A stretch of DNA of 64,000 bases from Bacillus subtilis (lineage in GTDB: Bacteria; Pseudomonadota; Alphaproteobacteria; Rhizobiales; Rhizobiaceae): assembly GCA_021733665.1 (NCBI GenBank), contig JAHREI010000002.1, forward strand, positions 62,001-126,000, in the 5' to 3' direction. The position numbers and the translations under genes are program-made. The notes under the pieces are model-generated. The model made no database searches and was not told the origin of the DNA. It was given only the letters and a program-made list of their open reading frames with translations. Positions 8,449 to 18,968 of the stretch are shown piece by piece; position 1 is the stretch's first letter, and every line of letters starts with the position of its first letter.

Positions 8449-9372
8449 ATGACAGTACAGAGCATGACAGGATTTGCCCGCCATATTGCAGTGTTTACGC
8501 CTGAAAATGGTGTGGAAACACGCATTAGCTGGGAAATTCGCTGTGTTAACGGTAAGGGGCTTGATGCACGTTTTCGCACACCTAACGGCTTTGATGATCT
8601 GGAGCAATTATTACGTGCGGCACTGGGACGTGTATTCTCGCGCGGTTCTTTTCAGGTCAATGTGACAATTGAAGAGCCGGAAGCACAGGTCAAACTGGTG
8701 ATCAATGAGGCCTTGCTGAGCAAGGTCATGCAAACGGCACTGCAATTGCAGAACCAATATGGTTTAGCACCTGCCAGTGTTGATGCCGTACTCAATCTTA
8801 AAGGCATTCTGGAGCCGCCGCAGACAGAGGCAGATGAAGCCGCCAAGGCAGCTTTAAAGGCTGCGTTGCTGTCATCCTTTGATGACGCGCTGGAAGCGCT
8901 GAAGCAGATGCGTCTACAGGAAGGCAAGCGCTTGTCTGATCTGCTTGGCAGTCATGTTGACCGGATCGCAGAACTGGCAGTGCAGGCGCGTCAGGACGGT
9001 TCGCGTAGTGCTGATGCCATTCGTGAGCGTCTTGCGGGGCAGGTGTCTCTGTTGCTTGAGGCCGTCAACAGCAACCGCAGTTCCGCGATTGTGCTGGATG
9101 AACAGCGCCTGCATATGGAAGCTGCATTTCTGGCCACCAAAGCGGACATTCAGGAAGAGCTGGACCGTTTGGATATGCATGTGGCGGCAGCTCAGAAATT
9201 GCTGGCAGATGGTGGGCCGGTTGGCCGCAAACTCGATTTCCTGTCGCAGGAGTTTAACCGCGAGACCAATACGCTGTGCTCGAAATCCAACGCTGCATCA
9301 ATTACGGCGATTGGTCTGGAGTTGAAAGCGGTTGTGGATCAGTTCCGTGAGCAGGTGCAGAACCTCGAATAG
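8449..9372 (+). CDS. yicC: YicC family endoribonuclease-like protein
   Basis: A 307-residue YicC/YloC family protein. The start at 8449 gives the conserved opening MTVQSMTGFARH. The N-terminal YicC domain covers about residues 1-155, and the conserved C-terminal DUF1732 domain ends in GRKLDFLSQEFNRETNTLCSK and ELKAVVDQFREQVQNLE. Family members act on RNA (endonuclease activity is reported for B. subtilis YloC, and E. coli YicC takes part in small-RNA decay); the target here is unknown. Its position between mltG and gmk is common in this class. Confidence 0.92.
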   Translation: MTVQSMTGFARHIAVFTPENGVETRISWEIRCVNGKGLDARFRTPNGFDDLEQLLRAALGRVFSRGSFQVNVTIEEPEAQVKLVINEALLSKVMQTALQLQNQYGLAPASVDAVLNLKGILEPPQTEADEAAKAALKAALLSSFDDALEALKQMRLQEGKRLSDLLGSHVDRIAELAVQARQDGSRSADAIRERLAGQVSLLLEAVNSNRSSAIVLDEQRLHMEAAFLATKADIQEELDRLDMHVAAAQKLLADGGPVGRKLDFLSQEFNRETNTLCSKSNAASITAIGLELKAVVDQFREQVQNLE

Positions 9373-9390
9373 ATGTGATTAAGAAATGAA

Positions 9391-9418
9391 AAAAGCCCTG
9401 CTACAAGCAGGGCTTTTT
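9391..9418. terminator. Bidirectional terminator yicC / PRC-barrel gene
   Basis: AAAAGCCCTGCT (9391-9402) pairs with AGCAGGGCTTTT (9406-9417), loop ACA. It has A residues on one side and T residues on the other and lies between convergent genes, so it can serve both. Confidence 0.88.
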
Positions 9419-9438
9419 ATTTGAATGGTACAAAAAAA

Positions 9439-9834
9439 TTAGCGACCCCAGCGGCCTTCATATTTAAACTCAGGCGCGGTTTTCAGCTGATCCTTGGTAA
9501 TGGTCATTGTCGCCAGCCATTTCTTATCGGCTTCCATATAGTCGATTTTAACGGCAGAAGGATCAACGATCACATAGCGCTCTCCCATGCCTAGAAAGCC
9601 ACCGACAGAAATAATATAACCGGTGAGCTTACCGTCAGAGATAATCATATCTTTAATCTCACCAACTGTCTCATCTTCAGCATTGGTAATATTCAGTCCG
9701 ACAAGATTATAGCTCAACACATCGGTCGGCTGCGCGGTAACGAATAGCTCAGGTGTCGTTGTTACTGCGGTCTGGGCGTAAGCTGCACCCATAAGAGTGC
9801 CGGATGCGACAAGTGCGATAATAAGACGACGCAT
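9439..9834 (-). CDS. Exported PRC-barrel domain protein
   Basis: A 131-residue protein with a signal peptide (MRRLIIALVASGTLMGAAYA) and a mature part with a PRC-barrel-like fold. The pattern NLVGLNITNAEDETVGEIKDM, then GYIISVGGFLGMGERYVIVDPSAV, fits this small beta-barrel, found in exported proteins and RNA- or photosynthesis-related proteins. The start at 9834 is preceded by GGAG six bases upstream; the earlier TTG at 9846 would overlap that site. The role in the periplasm is unknown. Single gene, convergent with yicC. Confidence 0.8.
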   Translation of the reverse strand: MRRLIIALVASGTLMGAAYAQTAVTTTPELFVTAQPTDVLSYNLVGLNITNAEDETVGEIKDMIISDGKLTGYIISVGGFLGMGERYVIVDPSAVKIDYMEADKKWLATMTITKDQLKTAPEFKYEGRWGR

Positions 9835-10210
9835 GATCTTCTCCAATTTTTTTATTGCAAACTACTAAAATAGAACACGCGGCTTTTATAATTGTTCCGA
9901 ATTTTTTAGAAAAAACTTATACTCGCAATGCTGTGTCAGCTATTTTTGAGCCTTAATTATATGGCAAAAGAGCTGCGGCAAATTGGTTTTCGGTAAAGCT
10001 TTAATAACTAAAAATGATAGACATTTGCCGGATTATAGATAACAACGCGACATCAGCGTGGCGGAGTGATATCAGTCACCTGAGGTGCATCCTGAGAAGT
10101 GCTAAACGGCTTTCGAAAAGATGCGCAACATAGAAATAACAGGGCATTTCCAAAGTGTATTAAGATTTTGGAGTGTTCCGGTGAGTTCAGAATCTGGAGC
10201 AGAGTAGATT
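9835..10210. other. Intergenic region before gmk
   Basis: About 376 bases between the divergent PRC-barrel gene and gmk, AT-rich at the left. It contains a decayed copy of the dispersed palindrome (10083-10129). Promoters for both genes should lie here, but none is called. Confidence 0.5.
10083..10129. repeat. Decayed copy of module 1 of the palindromic repeat
   Basis: GTGCAT at the left and GATGCGCAA at the right, with AGAAGTGC, AAACGG and TTTCGAAAA between, line up with module 1 of the copy at 40566. The inner arms no longer pair fully, so it looks like an old copy. Confidence 0.55.
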
Positions 10211-10870
10211 ATGGCCATCTCCTTCGTGGAAAATGCTGTTGCACGGCGCGGTCTAATGTTGGTCATTTCTTCACCGTCAGGCGCAGGCAAATCAACGATT
10301 GCGCGACTGTTGCTTGAAGATCGCGAGATGGATCTCTCTCTGTCTGTCAGTGTGACTACCCGTCAGCGCCGTCCAAGCGAAATTGAAGGTGTACATTATC
10401 ATTTTGAAAGTGTGCGCGAGTTTGAACGCCTGCGTGACAGCGATGCACTGATTGAATGGGCTGAAGTCCATAGCAATTATTACGGTACGCTGCGTGAGAC
10501 TGCCGAAAATGCTTTGGCAGACGGTCGCGATATGCTGTTTGATATTGACTGGCAGGGGGCGGAACAGTTGCAGGCTAAAATGCCTGCCGATGTGGTTTCG
10601 ATCTTCATTCTGCCGCCGACGATGAAAGAGCTGCAGATGCGTCTGAATCGCCGTGCGGAAGACACTGCGGAAGTTATTGAAACCCGTTTGAACAATGCCC
10701 GTTTTGAAATCCAAAAATGGAGCAAATACGATTACATTGTCATCAATGAGGATCTGAACCAGTCCTATGCGGCGGTCAAATCCATTGTTATGGCTGAGCG
10801 TCTGCGCCGTGATCGCCGTCCGGGTCTGTTTGAATTCGTCAACGGATTGCTGGAAGAGCAACCTTCCTGA
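10211..10870 (+). CDS. gmk: Guanylate kinase
   Basis: A 219-residue GMP kinase making GDP with ATP. The P-loop is [13 protein letters not shown] (residues 20-32), followed by the GMP-binding segment [20 protein letters not shown] and [12 protein letters not shown], then IDWQGAEQL. Length and motifs are standard. It follows yicC with only the PRC-barrel gene inserted in the opposite direction. Confidence 0.97.
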   Translation: MAISFVENAVARRGLMLVISSPSGAGKSTIARLLLEDREMDLSLSVSVTTRQRRPSEIEGVHYHFESVREFERLRDSDALIEWAEVHSNYYGTLRETAENALADGRDMLFDIDWQGAEQLQAKMPADVVSIFILPPTMKELQMRLNRRAEDTAEVIETRLNNARFEIQKWSKYDYIVINEDLNQSYAAVKSIVMAERLRRDRRPGLFEFVNGLLEEQPS

Positions 10871-10890
10871 TTTTCATTGAGAGCATAAAG

Positions 10891-10916
10891 AAAAACCGCC
10901 GTGAGGCGGTTTTTTA
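10891..10916. terminator. Bidirectional terminator gmk / rsmA
   Basis: AAAAACCGCC (10891-10900) pairs with GGCGGTTTTT (10905-10914), loop GTGA. It lies between the convergent gmk and rsmA genes. Confidence 0.88.
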
Positions 10917-10920
10917 TATC

Positions 10921-11748
10921 TCAGATCTGATTGGCGAGGTGCACAAATTCCTCAACGCTGAGCGTTTCAGCGCGGCGTGTCGGGTCTATGCCTGCTTTAT
11001 TGAGCAGGGCTTCACCGCCAAGCGGCTTGAGGCTCTGACGCAGCATTTTGCGGCGCTGACCAAAGGCCGCCTGCGTCACGCGCTCCAGCAGATGTGGCGG
11101 GCATTCCAGCGGCTGCTCACGCGGGACCATATGCACCACAGCGGAGGTGACTTTCGGCGGCGGTGTGAAAGCCTGTGGGGGCAGATCAAAGGCGATCTTC
11201 GACTGGGTGCGCCATCCGGCCAATACGCCAAGGCGTCCATAGGCATCATCACCGGCATGAGCCACAATACGCTCGGCCACTTCTTTCTGGAACATCAGTG
11301 TCATGGAGCTATAAAACGGCGGCCATGGATCGCTGAGCAGCCAGCCGATCAGCAATTGTGTTCCGACATTGTAAGGCAGGTTGGCAATGATCTTCGGCTT
11401 TTTCGCCGTATCAGGAAACAGAGTGGTGAAATCCTGTTGCAAGGCATCACCGGAGATCACCCGTAAGCGTCCCGGATATTCCGCTGCAATTTCCTCCAAA
11501 GCGGGCAGGCAACGCTCATCGCGTTCAATAGCCGTAACAATACCGCCCTGAGCCAGAATTGCGCGTGTGAGGCCACCTGGGCCCGGACCAACCTCAATCA
11601 CCGGCTGATCCTGCAAATCTCCGGCCTGACGGGCAATTTTGGAAGTCAGATTAAGATCGAGCAAAAAATTCTGGCCGAGTGATTTCTTGGCATTCAGTTC
11701 GTGACGTTCGATCACGTCACGCAGGGGCGGCAGATTATCAATGCTCAT
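10921..11748 (-). CDS. rsmA: 16S rRNA dimethyladenosine transferase
   Basis: A 275-residue KsgA/RsmA that dimethylates two adjacent adenines near the 3' end of 16S rRNA using SAM. The SAM-binding motif is [16 protein letters not shown] (near residues 50-65), the catalytic motif is [11 protein letters not shown], and [13 protein letters not shown] lies near the start. It is the last gene of the minus-strand chain lptF-lptG-lptD-surA-pdxA-rsmA, the same linkage as surA-pdxA-ksgA in enterobacteria. Confidence 0.97.
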   Translation of the reverse strand: MSIDNLPPLRDVIERHELNAKKSLGQNFLLDLNLTSKIARQAGDLQDQPVIEVGPGPGGLTRAILAQGGIVTAIERDERCLPALEEIAAEYPGRLRVISGDALQQDFTTLFPDTAKKPKIIANLPYNVGTQLLIGWLLSDPWPPFYSSMTLMFQKEVAERIVAHAGDDAYGRLGVLAGWRTQSKIAFDLPPQAFTPPPKVTSAVVHMVPREQPLECPPHLLERVTQAAFGQRRKMLRQSLKPLGGEALLNKAGIDPTRRAETLSVEEFVHLANQI

Positions 11749-11802
11749 AGAGGGTCTCTGTTGATGATTTATCAGTCAGGCTGTCGGAAACGGGTAGGCT
11801 GT

Positions 11803-12846
11803 TTATTTTGAAAGTTTTTGATTATTGGTGGCCAGTTCTGCTGCCAGTTTGAGTGCGGCGATCAGACTGTCGGGTCTGGCAATGCCACGCCCTGCAATGT
11901 CGAAAGCGGTGCCATGATCAGGTGACGTACGAATGAATGGCAGGCCGAGCGTAACATTGACGGTCTCGTCAAAAGCCAGCGCTTTGGCCGGAATAAGCGC
12001 CTGATCATGATACATGCAAATGGCTGTGTCATAGGTGGTCAGTGCCTGTTTGTGAAACATTGTGTCGGCAGGCAAGGGGCCGCGGATATTCATGCCTTCC
12101 GCTTTCAATAGCTCAATCGCAGGGCGGATTACAGCATCATCTTCATGACCGAGCGTACCGCCTTCACCGGCATGCGGGTTCAGGCCGGAAACAACAATAC
12201 GCGGGTTTTTGATGCCGAAGCGTGAACGTAAATCATGTGCAGTAATGCGGATCGTTTCCAGAATGGCATCAGTGGTGAGTTGCTCCGGCACCTTATGCAG
12301 AGGAATGTGAATAGTTATCGGCACGGCGCGCAATTGCGGGCCTGCAAGCATCATCACGGGGCGGACTTCAGTGCCGAGATGACGCGATGCGAGATGGGCA
12401 AGAAATTCCGTGTGGCCGGGGAAAGCGAAGCCTGCTTCATAAAGCGGTTTTTTAGCAATAGGGCAGGTTGTAACGGCGCTGGCCTGACCATTAAGAACAT
12501 AGGTGGTTGCCCGCTCAATCGCCTCAATAATACCGGCAGCATTGGCCGATTGTGGCACGCCCGGTTTGTCTGTCAGACGATTGTTAAGTGGTACGACAGG
12601 CAAATAATGGCAAAACCGCTGAATGGCTTCAGCTGGTTGGCAAGTGCTTAAGGGGATGTCGAGATTGAGCTGTCTGGCTCTGGCTGCGAGAAGTTCGGGA
12701 TCTGCCAATATGAAAAACGGCGGCAGAGAGAATTTTTCGCGCAAAGACCATGCTACAAGAGCGATATCAGGGCCGATACCGGACGGATCACCGATGCTCA
12801 GAGCAATCGGAGCGATGGAAGCCTCTCCAGGATACGGAAAAACCAT
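11803..12846 (-). CDS. pdxA: 4-hydroxythreonine-4-phosphate dehydrogenase
   Basis: A 347-residue PdxA that oxidises 4-phosphohydroxy-threonine in pyridoxal phosphate synthesis. Signature stretches are [55 protein letters not shown] and [14 protein letters not shown], which include the metal-binding His residues. The start at 12846 gives the usual N-terminus; the longer frame adds 24 unlikely residues and overlaps the surA end region. Between surA and rsmA. Confidence 0.95.
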   Translation of the reverse strand: MVFPYPGEASIAPIALSIGDPSGIGPDIALVAWSLREKFSLPPFFILADPELLAARARQLNLDIPLSTCQPAEAIQRFCHYLPVVPLNNRLTDKPGVPQSANAAGIIEAIERATTYVLNGQASAVTTCPIAKKPLYEAGFAFPGHTEFLAHLASRHLGTEVRPVMMLAGPQLRAVPITIHIPLHKVPEQLTTDAILETIRITAHDLRSRFGIKNPRIVVSGLNPHAGEGGTLGHEDDAVIRPAIELLKAEGMNIRGPLPADTMFHKQALTTYDTAICMYHDQALIPAKALAFDETVNVTLGLPFIRTSPDHGTAFDIAGRGIARPDSLIAALKLAAELATNNQKLSK

Positions 12847-12924
12847 TATATGTTCCGGTCTTGTTGTTAAAAAGGCTGTCAAATTCAGGTATGCGCGCAA
12901 GACTAAACTTGCGCGCATTTATTG

Positions 12925-13899
12925 TTAGCGATTAACGATTTTCGCTTTTTCACGTAATTCTTTGAGATATTTTTTGCTGATTGCTTCAGCTTTTTTCTCC
13001 TGATCGGCATCGCTGCCAGTACCTTCCATGGAGAAAGTCAGCTGAGCAACACGGTCATCAGAGACATTGCGTTTCGCACACACAGCAAGAAACTCAACGC
13101 CCTTATCCGTGTCCTGCACACCTGTTGCCTGACCAACAGCGGTAGTCTTCAGCTGTTTTGACCACTCCGGCGGCAATTGCAGCTCAAGATGCTTGCCAAG
13201 GTCACGTACGGTTACGTCCATCATGCCTTTGGTTTGTGCGCGGGTATTCTCACAGCTGGAGAAGCGGTTGCGTAAAGCTGTCGCTTCTTGGCGACGCTTT
13301 GCCATGCTGCCTGCAGAACGATTGGCAGCGGGAACAACGAAAATCACCTGTTGCAGTGTATATTCATTGGTTGACGGTTTTTTGCCGCCTTCTTTCAGCA
13401 TACGCTGAACAGCATCCTGCTCACTCATCATACCTTCAGAACGGAAACGGGCGCCGATTGCACGATTCCAGCCCATTTGTACCATCACAAAGGTTTTGAA
13501 GTGTTTAGGCGTAATACCGGCCTGGTTCATCAGCTGGTTAAGCTGTGCAATGCTCATTTTATTACGCGTTGCAAAGCCAGCATAGGCCGTTTCAACTTCC
13601 TGATCGGAAACAACAATGCCGCGGGATTTCATTTCCACACGCTTGAGCATTTCTTCAACAAGTTCGTCTTGCGCAATCTTGTTCAGATTGCCGCTGCGAC
13701 GCTGCAGTTTGAGGAAAGCAACACGGTTTGCGATATCAACATTGGTGATCGGGTTATTGTTCACGATCACTTTAATTTCGGCTGCATGAGCTGCGTCGCT
13801 GAATCCGGTGATGCTGAGTGCAGAGAATGCAACTGTACCGGCAATCAATGCAGCCAGAATGCGTTTATTCAAATTCATGCTCATGGTGGTAAGTTTCAT
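12925..13899 (-). CDS. surA: SurA-like periplasmic chaperone
   Basis: A 324-residue exported protein. A signal peptide (about residues 1-40, ending AAHAAE) is followed by a SurA N-terminal chaperone domain (KVIVNNNPITNVDIANR through LNQLMNQAGITPKHFKT). The following region (TLQQVIFVVPAAN to EFLAVCAKR) corresponds to one degenerate parvulin-like domain, against two in E. coli SurA. It probably helps outer membrane proteins such as LptD fold, in line with its place next to lptD. Prolyl isomerase activity is doubtful. It is separated from lptD by a terminator and 427 bases, so it has its own promoter. Confidence 0.85.
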   Translation of the reverse strand: MKLTTMSMNLNKRILAALIAGTVAFSALSITGFSDAAHAAEIKVIVNNNPITNVDIANRVAFLKLQRRSGNLNKIAQDELVEEMLKRVEMKSRGIVVSDQEVETAYAGFATRNKMSIAQLNQLMNQAGITPKHFKTFVMVQMGWNRAIGARFRSEGMMSEQDAVQRMLKEGGKKPSTNEYTLQQVIFVVPAANRSAGSMAKRRQEATALRNRFSSCENTRAQTKGMMDVTVRDLGKHLELQLPPEWSKQLKTTAVGQATGVQDTDKGVEFLAVCAKRNVSDDRVAQLTFSMEGTGSDADQEKKAEAISKKYLKELREKAKIVNR

Positions 13900-14277
13900 A
13901 CCTGGTTTCCCGTTACGCTTTTCAGGACGCAGATTTTTCCGAATATGGAAGAAATGCTAGATAATACAATATTCCAACACTGCACCCTGTCAGGATTTCA
14001 CTCTTGTATAGATGAGCAGATGCAGTGAAACAATCACCCATATGGTTATGAATGCATGAAAATTGTAGTTTTAAAGGCAGTTTTGCCTCAACATCTGCAC
14101 TAATCGCTCAAAATAAACAGTTGTCCTGTTTTACAGAACAGTACGTATTTTATCTGTTTCATATCGTCGACAATTTACAACGCCCCTCTTATTCAAGAAA
14201 GCACTATAAAAGAAATCGTACGATTTTATGATGCAGATATGGCAATGTTGCTGGTGGTTTGATGTTTTATCATCAAT
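13900..14277 (-). other. surA upstream region
   Basis: About 378 bases between the lptD terminator and surA, AT-rich. A promoter for surA-pdxA-rsmA is expected here, but no box is distinct enough to name. Confidence 0.5.
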
Positions 14278-14309
14278 AAATTACGGCCCGCAAAAGCGAG
14301 CCGTAATTT
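14278..14309 (-). terminator. Terminator after lptD
   Basis: AAATTACGGC (14278-14287) pairs with GCCGTAATTT (14300-14309), with further pairs inside. It lies just beyond the lptD stop on the minus strand, although the T-run there is modest. Confidence 0.7.
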
Positions 14310-14326
14310 GAAAACTCTTTTGTTGA

Positions 14327-16678
14327 TCAGAATGAACTGCCAATATCACCCAATGTGCGGAAGGAAATATTGAAGCCAACCGAATGGGAGATCTTATCCT
14401 GCCCAGGACTACGTGTCTGAATGTAGGCCATTGAGTAGGTGAAGCATTCATCATCATAGGCCAGACCAGATTGAGCCTTGACCAGTGTTTCTGAAACGAG
14501 GTCATAGGTGCCGGATCCGAATACACGCCAGTTTTCTTTGAAACGGGTTGAGCCGCTCAGGCTGACTTCCTGACGATCTTCTGCGTAACCATAGTCAGGC
14601 TGCTTGGTAATATAGGCATATTTGACTGACGCCTGAACAAGTTTGCCTGTGTGACTGGCTTCAACTTCACCGCGACGAATATCGAAGTTATCTTTGTCAA
14701 AGCGACCACGTGCTGCAAAGGCCAGACCGGTATTGTTGGACAGACCAAGCATTGCAACGTAATCGGAGCGCTTGCCTTCAAGGCCAGAATCCGCACCTGC
14801 GCCTACAAAGTCGCTTTCAGCGAAGGAGTTCAGACCGCCCAACTGGAAGGATTGACCGCCGAGGCCGTGAATCGACCAGCCATTATTCATATTGCCGGAA
14901 TAACGGAGACCAAGATTGGCACGTGTGCCACCTTCAACGCGGTCGTAACCGGAGAATTTATCGCGTGCAAACAAGCTGGTCGCATCAAAAACAAAGCTTT
15001 GCGCGTCTTCATTCGGCAGACGTCCTGCATAAGGTTCATCATTACGAACAAAAATCTGGGCTGTTGGTTCCAGAACTTGCGTCATGCTGGTTGTTGAGAA
15101 CAGGATCGGCCAGCGCACTTCAAGTCCAGCTGTTGCCATGCCGCGGAAAGCCTGTGAGCGGACTTCACCCGCTGTTCCAAACGTATCATTGGTATCAATA
15201 CCAATCGCATCGCCGCGAAGAGCAAGCAGAGGGGTGATAACCAGACCCTGCTCTGAGATGAAAGTACGTTTCCACTCTGCTTCGGTTGTCAGACGTGCAC
15301 TGGTGCCTTTCATGCCGCGAAGCAAATCAACAGCGTTGCTACCTGAGAATCTGCTGGAGTCGGAAGATTCGCGATAAATGCCCTGCAGATTGCTGGTGAT
15401 GGTCAGTTCGCCACCATAGACCGAACCCGGAACGGTATACAGATAATCAACACTCGGAAGTACCCAAGGCTGTTTTTTATCAACGGCTCTGCTGTCACTG
15501 TTCCGGAGATCTTCCTGAACATTGAATCTATACAGGTTAATATCCAGATGGTTGCGGCCCGAAATGCCGCGCAAATAGATATTGGACGTCTGAGTTTCAG
15601 CGCTATATCCGCTAATTTTATAAGTACGGCTAAAGTTTTTATCAGTCTGCGCTATGACATCCCAGCCAAAGCTCCAGCGTGGGTTGATCTTAAAGTCACC
15701 CTTTGTGGCAATCATCGCACGTGTGCGCTCTTGGGTGTCGACGGTAGTCGAGCCAAACTCACCCGGCTTTGCCTGATAAATAGCTGCTGCGCGAATATTA
15801 TAAGTACCGTTTTCAAGGCGATGACGCCATTCGGTCTCGCTCAGGAAGCCTTGTTTGCTCAGTGCCGTACCATAAGTCGTAATGTCGTAATTCGGAGCCA
15901 GATTCCAGAAGTAGCCTGACCTTACGCCAAAACCGAGTTCATCCTTATACATAAAGCTCGGGAACAAAAAACCGCTCTTACGCTTTGTGGATGGATCTGC
16001 AATTTCGAAAGCGGGAAGGGCAAACAGTGATTTGCCGAACATTTCAAAACGGCCGCCTTCAAAACGGACTGTTTTCTTGGTGCCGTTCCAGATAATTTTC
16101 TTGGCTTTTACCTGCCAGAGAACCGGTTTGTTCGGATCTGTCGCACAGGCGCGGCAAGCTGTGTATACGCCGTTATTAAAGGTCGTAATTTCACCGAGGC
16201 TACGTTCTGCGCTTTCAGCGGCAAAACGGGTATCATCGACAGTTTCAACGCGAAGGCCGTTTACAAAGCCATCACGGAAGTCGTCTGTGACATCCATTTC
16301 ATCAGAATAAATACGGTTGCCATCTTTTTCGACAATTTCAACATTGCCTTTTGCGACCATGCGTTTTGTTGCCTGATTATAAACAACCTCACGCGCAACC
16401 AGTCGGTTACCGTCATATTCAATCTGAACATTACCGGCAGCTGTAACTGTTTTTGCGTCGCGATCCATAATCAGATTATCGGCCTGCAACAGCATCTTAG
16501 CATCAGGGTTCGTCTGATACTGGCTGCCAAATTCGGCAGAAGAATCCAGTCCCTGACTATGAGCTACAGAGGGCAGGGCAATAAAAACAGAGGTGGAAAA
16601 AATGCACGCCAGTGCCGTCCCGCGTGCAAGACGCGAGAAATACGCTGAAACTACCGTGCGGGAGCTACTCAATCCCAC
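14327..16678 (-). CDS. lptD: LPS-assembly outer membrane protein LptD
   Basis: A 783-residue LptD that inserts LPS into the outer leaflet. A signal peptide (residues 1-42, ending AHSQG) precedes an OstA/LptA-like jellyroll domain (LLQADNLIMDRDAKTVTAAG to about residue 190), then a large beta-barrel. Cys residues at CRACATD (near 175) and in DDECFTYS near the C-terminus could form the disulfides typical of LptD. The start is GTG at 16678, overlapping the lptG stop (TAGTG) with AGGAGG seven bases upstream. Confidence 0.95.
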   Translation of the reverse strand: MGLSSSRTVVSAYFSRLARGTALACIFSTSVFIALPSVAHSQGLDSSAEFGSQYQTNPDAKMLLQADNLIMDRDAKTVTAAGNVQIEYDGNRLVAREVVYNQATKRMVAKGNVEIVEKDGNRIYSDEMDVTDDFRDGFVNGLRVETVDDTRFAAESAERSLGEITTFNNGVYTACRACATDPNKPVLWQVKAKKIIWNGTKKTVRFEGGRFEMFGKSLFALPAFEIADPSTKRKSGFLFPSFMYKDELGFGVRSGYFWNLAPNYDITTYGTALSKQGFLSETEWRHRLENGTYNIRAAAIYQAKPGEFGSTTVDTQERTRAMIATKGDFKINPRWSFGWDVIAQTDKNFSRTYKISGYSAETQTSNIYLRGISGRNHLDINLYRFNVQEDLRNSDSRAVDKKQPWVLPSVDYLYTVPGSVYGGELTITSNLQGIYRESSDSSRFSGSNAVDLLRGMKGTSARLTTEAEWKRTFISEQGLVITPLLALRGDAIGIDTNDTFGTAGEVRSQAFRGMATAGLEVRWPILFSTTSMTQVLEPTAQIFVRNDEPYAGRLPNEDAQSFVFDATSLFARDKFSGYDRVEGGTRANLGLRYSGNMNNGWSIHGLGGQSFQLGGLNSFAESDFVGAGADSGLEGKRSDYVAMLGLSNNTGLAFAARGRFDKDNFDIRRGEVEASHTGKLVQASVKYAYITKQPDYGYAEDRQEVSLSGSTRFKENWRVFGSGTYDLVSETLVKAQSGLAYDDECFTYSMAYIQTRSPGQDKISHSVGFNISFRTLGDIGSSF

Positions 16679-17766
16679 TAACCATCCTCCTTATGGAGTA
16701 AAAAGGAGATTCCAAAAAATGTTGCAATCAGAACCGGAACCCATGCCGCTACAAAAGGTGGCACGAATCCTGCCGTGCCAAAAGCTTTGGCAAGAACTGT
16801 GACGACATAAAGCACGAACCCGGCAAGGATGCCACCCAGAATCAGTGCTCCGGACTGGCCGGAACGAACAAATTTTAATGATACTGTTGCAGCAATCAGC
16901 GTCATGGCCATCAAAAGAGCAGGCAGTGCCAGCAAAGACTGGAATTGCATGTCAAATGCAGTGGCGGAAAAGCCGAAAGAGCGGGCGACTTCAATTTTGC
17001 GCGGGAGTTGCACAAATGGAATCGTATCCGGTGATGAAAGTTTTTCTTCAAGGAATTCCGGTTTTAATTGTGTCGGAATTTTTGTGGATAAAAGTTCTTT
17101 CGGTTCCTGACCTTCGACAATATGCGTCACGTTGGTCAGGTTCCAATAACCGTCTTCTAATTGAGCATCGCGGGCATCAAAACGTTCTTTGATTGTCTTG
17201 TCGTCATTGAAGACGAAAAAACTTACATCGGTAAGATGAGTACCCTGAGCCAAAACGCCTTTGGCGCCGATAATTGTATCTTGTCCGTCATACTTTTGGC
17301 GCAGCCACGGATCGCTCAGTGCGGTGACCTGATTAACATTGCCATTTTGCCATTGTGTGCTGATTTCCAACGATTTTTCAAAACCGTAGGCTGCCAGTGG
17401 ATTAATAATAAAAATGGTAATCAGACCGAACAGAAAAGCGCCAAAACAAGCTGGTAACAGAAATTGCCATGCGGAGACACCGACAGAACGCGCAACCACC
17501 AGCTCATAACGACGGTTCAGCGAGATGAGGGTGGCCATAGCCGAAAACAATGCAACAAACGGTATGATCTGCTGCATGATGAATGGAATACGCATGGCTG
17601 AAAGCCCCAGCGCCGCCCATACTGAATAATCGGGCAGGTTAGCAAGTTTGCTGGCATTTTCAGTGAAATCAAGCAGCAGCGACAGTGCGAAAATACCCAT
17701 CAGGAAATACAGGGTCGTTTTCACATAGCGCATGAAGAAATAGCGTCCGAGCGTCCAGCCGATCAT
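16678..17766 (-). CDS. lptG: LPS export permease LptG
   Basis: A 362-residue permease of the LptB2FG ABC exporter, which extracts LPS from the inner membrane. It has six predicted membrane helices: three in the first ~110 residues and three in the last ~90, with the periplasmic jellyroll domain between them. It opens IGWTLGRYFFMRYVKTTLYF. The ATG overlaps the lptF stop by four bases (ATGA), and its stop overlaps the lptD start, so lptF-lptG-lptD are translationally coupled. Confidence 0.95.
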   Translation of the reverse strand: MIGWTLGRYFFMRYVKTTLYFLMGIFALSLLLDFTENASKLANLPDYSVWAALGLSAMRIPFIMQQIIPFVALFSAMATLISLNRRYELVVARSVGVSAWQFLLPACFGAFLFGLITIFIINPLAAYGFEKSLEISTQWQNGNVNQVTALSDPWLRQKYDGQDTIIGAKGVLAQGTHLTDVSFFVFNDDKTIKERFDARDAQLEDGYWNLTNVTHIVEGQEPKELLSTKIPTQLKPEFLEEKLSSPDTIPFVQLPRKIEVARSFGFSATAFDMQFQSLLALPALLMAMTLIAATVSLKFVRSGQSGALILGGILAGFVLYVVTVLAKAFGTAGFVPPFVAAWVPVLIATFFGISFLLHKEDG

Positions 17767-18968
17767 GATTGACCTCCGGAAGTCTTATTACGACCGGTAA
17801 TGCGCTCAGTAATGCCTCGGAAACGGGATGCCATGTGTTCTGAGATATCCTGTATTTTATCTGACCATGAGGCAGGCAGGCTGAGCGAGCGCCCGCTAAA
17901 CAATACGTAGAGACAGAGAGCAATTACACCAAACGGGATCAAATACATGACGGGTATGAGGGCTGCATTTTTCTCCGCACGATCTGACACGAAATAACCT
18001 GCCCAATAAACAACGAGTGACAGTGAAATTGCTGAAAAGGATGCAGATACACGCGCTTCACGATGGGAACGTGCATCACCGGCCAGAACCAGTGCAATCA
18101 TAGCGAAGACAAAAGGATAGAGCCAGTTTGACAGACGTTTGTGCAATTCAGCGCGATATTGCAAGGGTTTGGTCTGAAACGTCGGGTCATTTTTATCAGG
18201 ATTCATCAGGTAAGACAGATGACGGTCTTTTGCATAGAGAACCATATCGCCACCGACATCTGTGAACTGGCTGAGATCAAAAGCATATTGATCGAATTTG
18301 ATGATGGAAACGCTGCCGGTTTTGACGTCACGGCGCTGTATCTCTCCATTGTTCATCAGCAGCACATCACTGCCGTTATTATTGGCGATAGCCCCGTTTA
18401 AAGCATAATAAACGAGATCAATGTTCGGATCGCGCGAGTCGGAAATAAACATGCCCCCGATACTGCCATCAGTCGTACGTTCGGCAATTTGTATATAGAT
18501 GTTGTCAGAAAATTTACGGAAATTGCCCTCCTGAATGACAACATTCAGCAGATCGGCGCTCGCATTGGCGAGCATGGAACGCATATTATAACGTGCGTAA
18601 GGATCGACAAAATTCGCAACTAAAAAGGAAGCAACAGAAAGGACTGCTGCAAACATCAGAATCGGACGGATAACAGCGGTGCGCGGGCTGCCGGATGCAT
18701 TGATTACAACCAGCTCAGAGTCCTGATTCATGGTTGAAAGCGTTTGGGTAATCGCAATAACCAGCGCAAAAGGCATAACCAGCGGAATAACTGACGGAAT
18801 AAACAGCGAGAAAAACTGGATAGCCGTTGCAAGCGACTGACCGCTGGAAGTTAGGAAGTTGATGCGCTGCAATACCTGAACAGTCCACGTAATGCCGATG
18901 GCCGCGCAGAACACGGCCAGAAACATAATCCCTACGCGGCGCAGGATGTATCGCTCAATCAGTTTCAT
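17763..18968 (-). CDS. lptF: LPS export permease LptF
   Basis: A 401-residue partner of LptG. It opens MKLIERYILRRVGIMFLAVF, has three N-terminal and three C-terminal membrane helices, and a periplasmic domain between about residues 125 and 270. The motif NQDSELVVINASGSPR is the cytoplasmic coupling region contacting LptB. It is the first gene of the lptF-lptG-lptD unit, divergent from pepA, the same arrangement as in E. coli. Confidence 0.95.
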   Translation of the reverse strand: MKLIERYILRRVGIMFLAVFCAAIGITWTVQVLQRINFLTSSGQSLATAIQFFSLFIPSVIPLVMPFALVIAITQTLSTMNQDSELVVINASGSPRTAVIRPILMFAAVLSVASFLVANFVDPYARYNMRSMLANASADLLNVVIQEGNFRKFSDNIYIQIAERTTDGSIGGMFISDSRDPNIDLVYYALNGAIANNNGSDVLLMNNGEIQRRDVKTGSVSIIKFDQYAFDLSQFTDVGGDMVLYAKDRHLSYLMNPDKNDPTFQTKPLQYRAELHKRLSNWLYPFVFAMIALVLAGDARSHREARVSASFSAISLSLVVYWAGYFVSDRAEKNAALIPVMYLIPFGVIALCLYVLFSGRSLSLPASWSDKIQDISEHMASRFRGITERITGRNKTSGGQS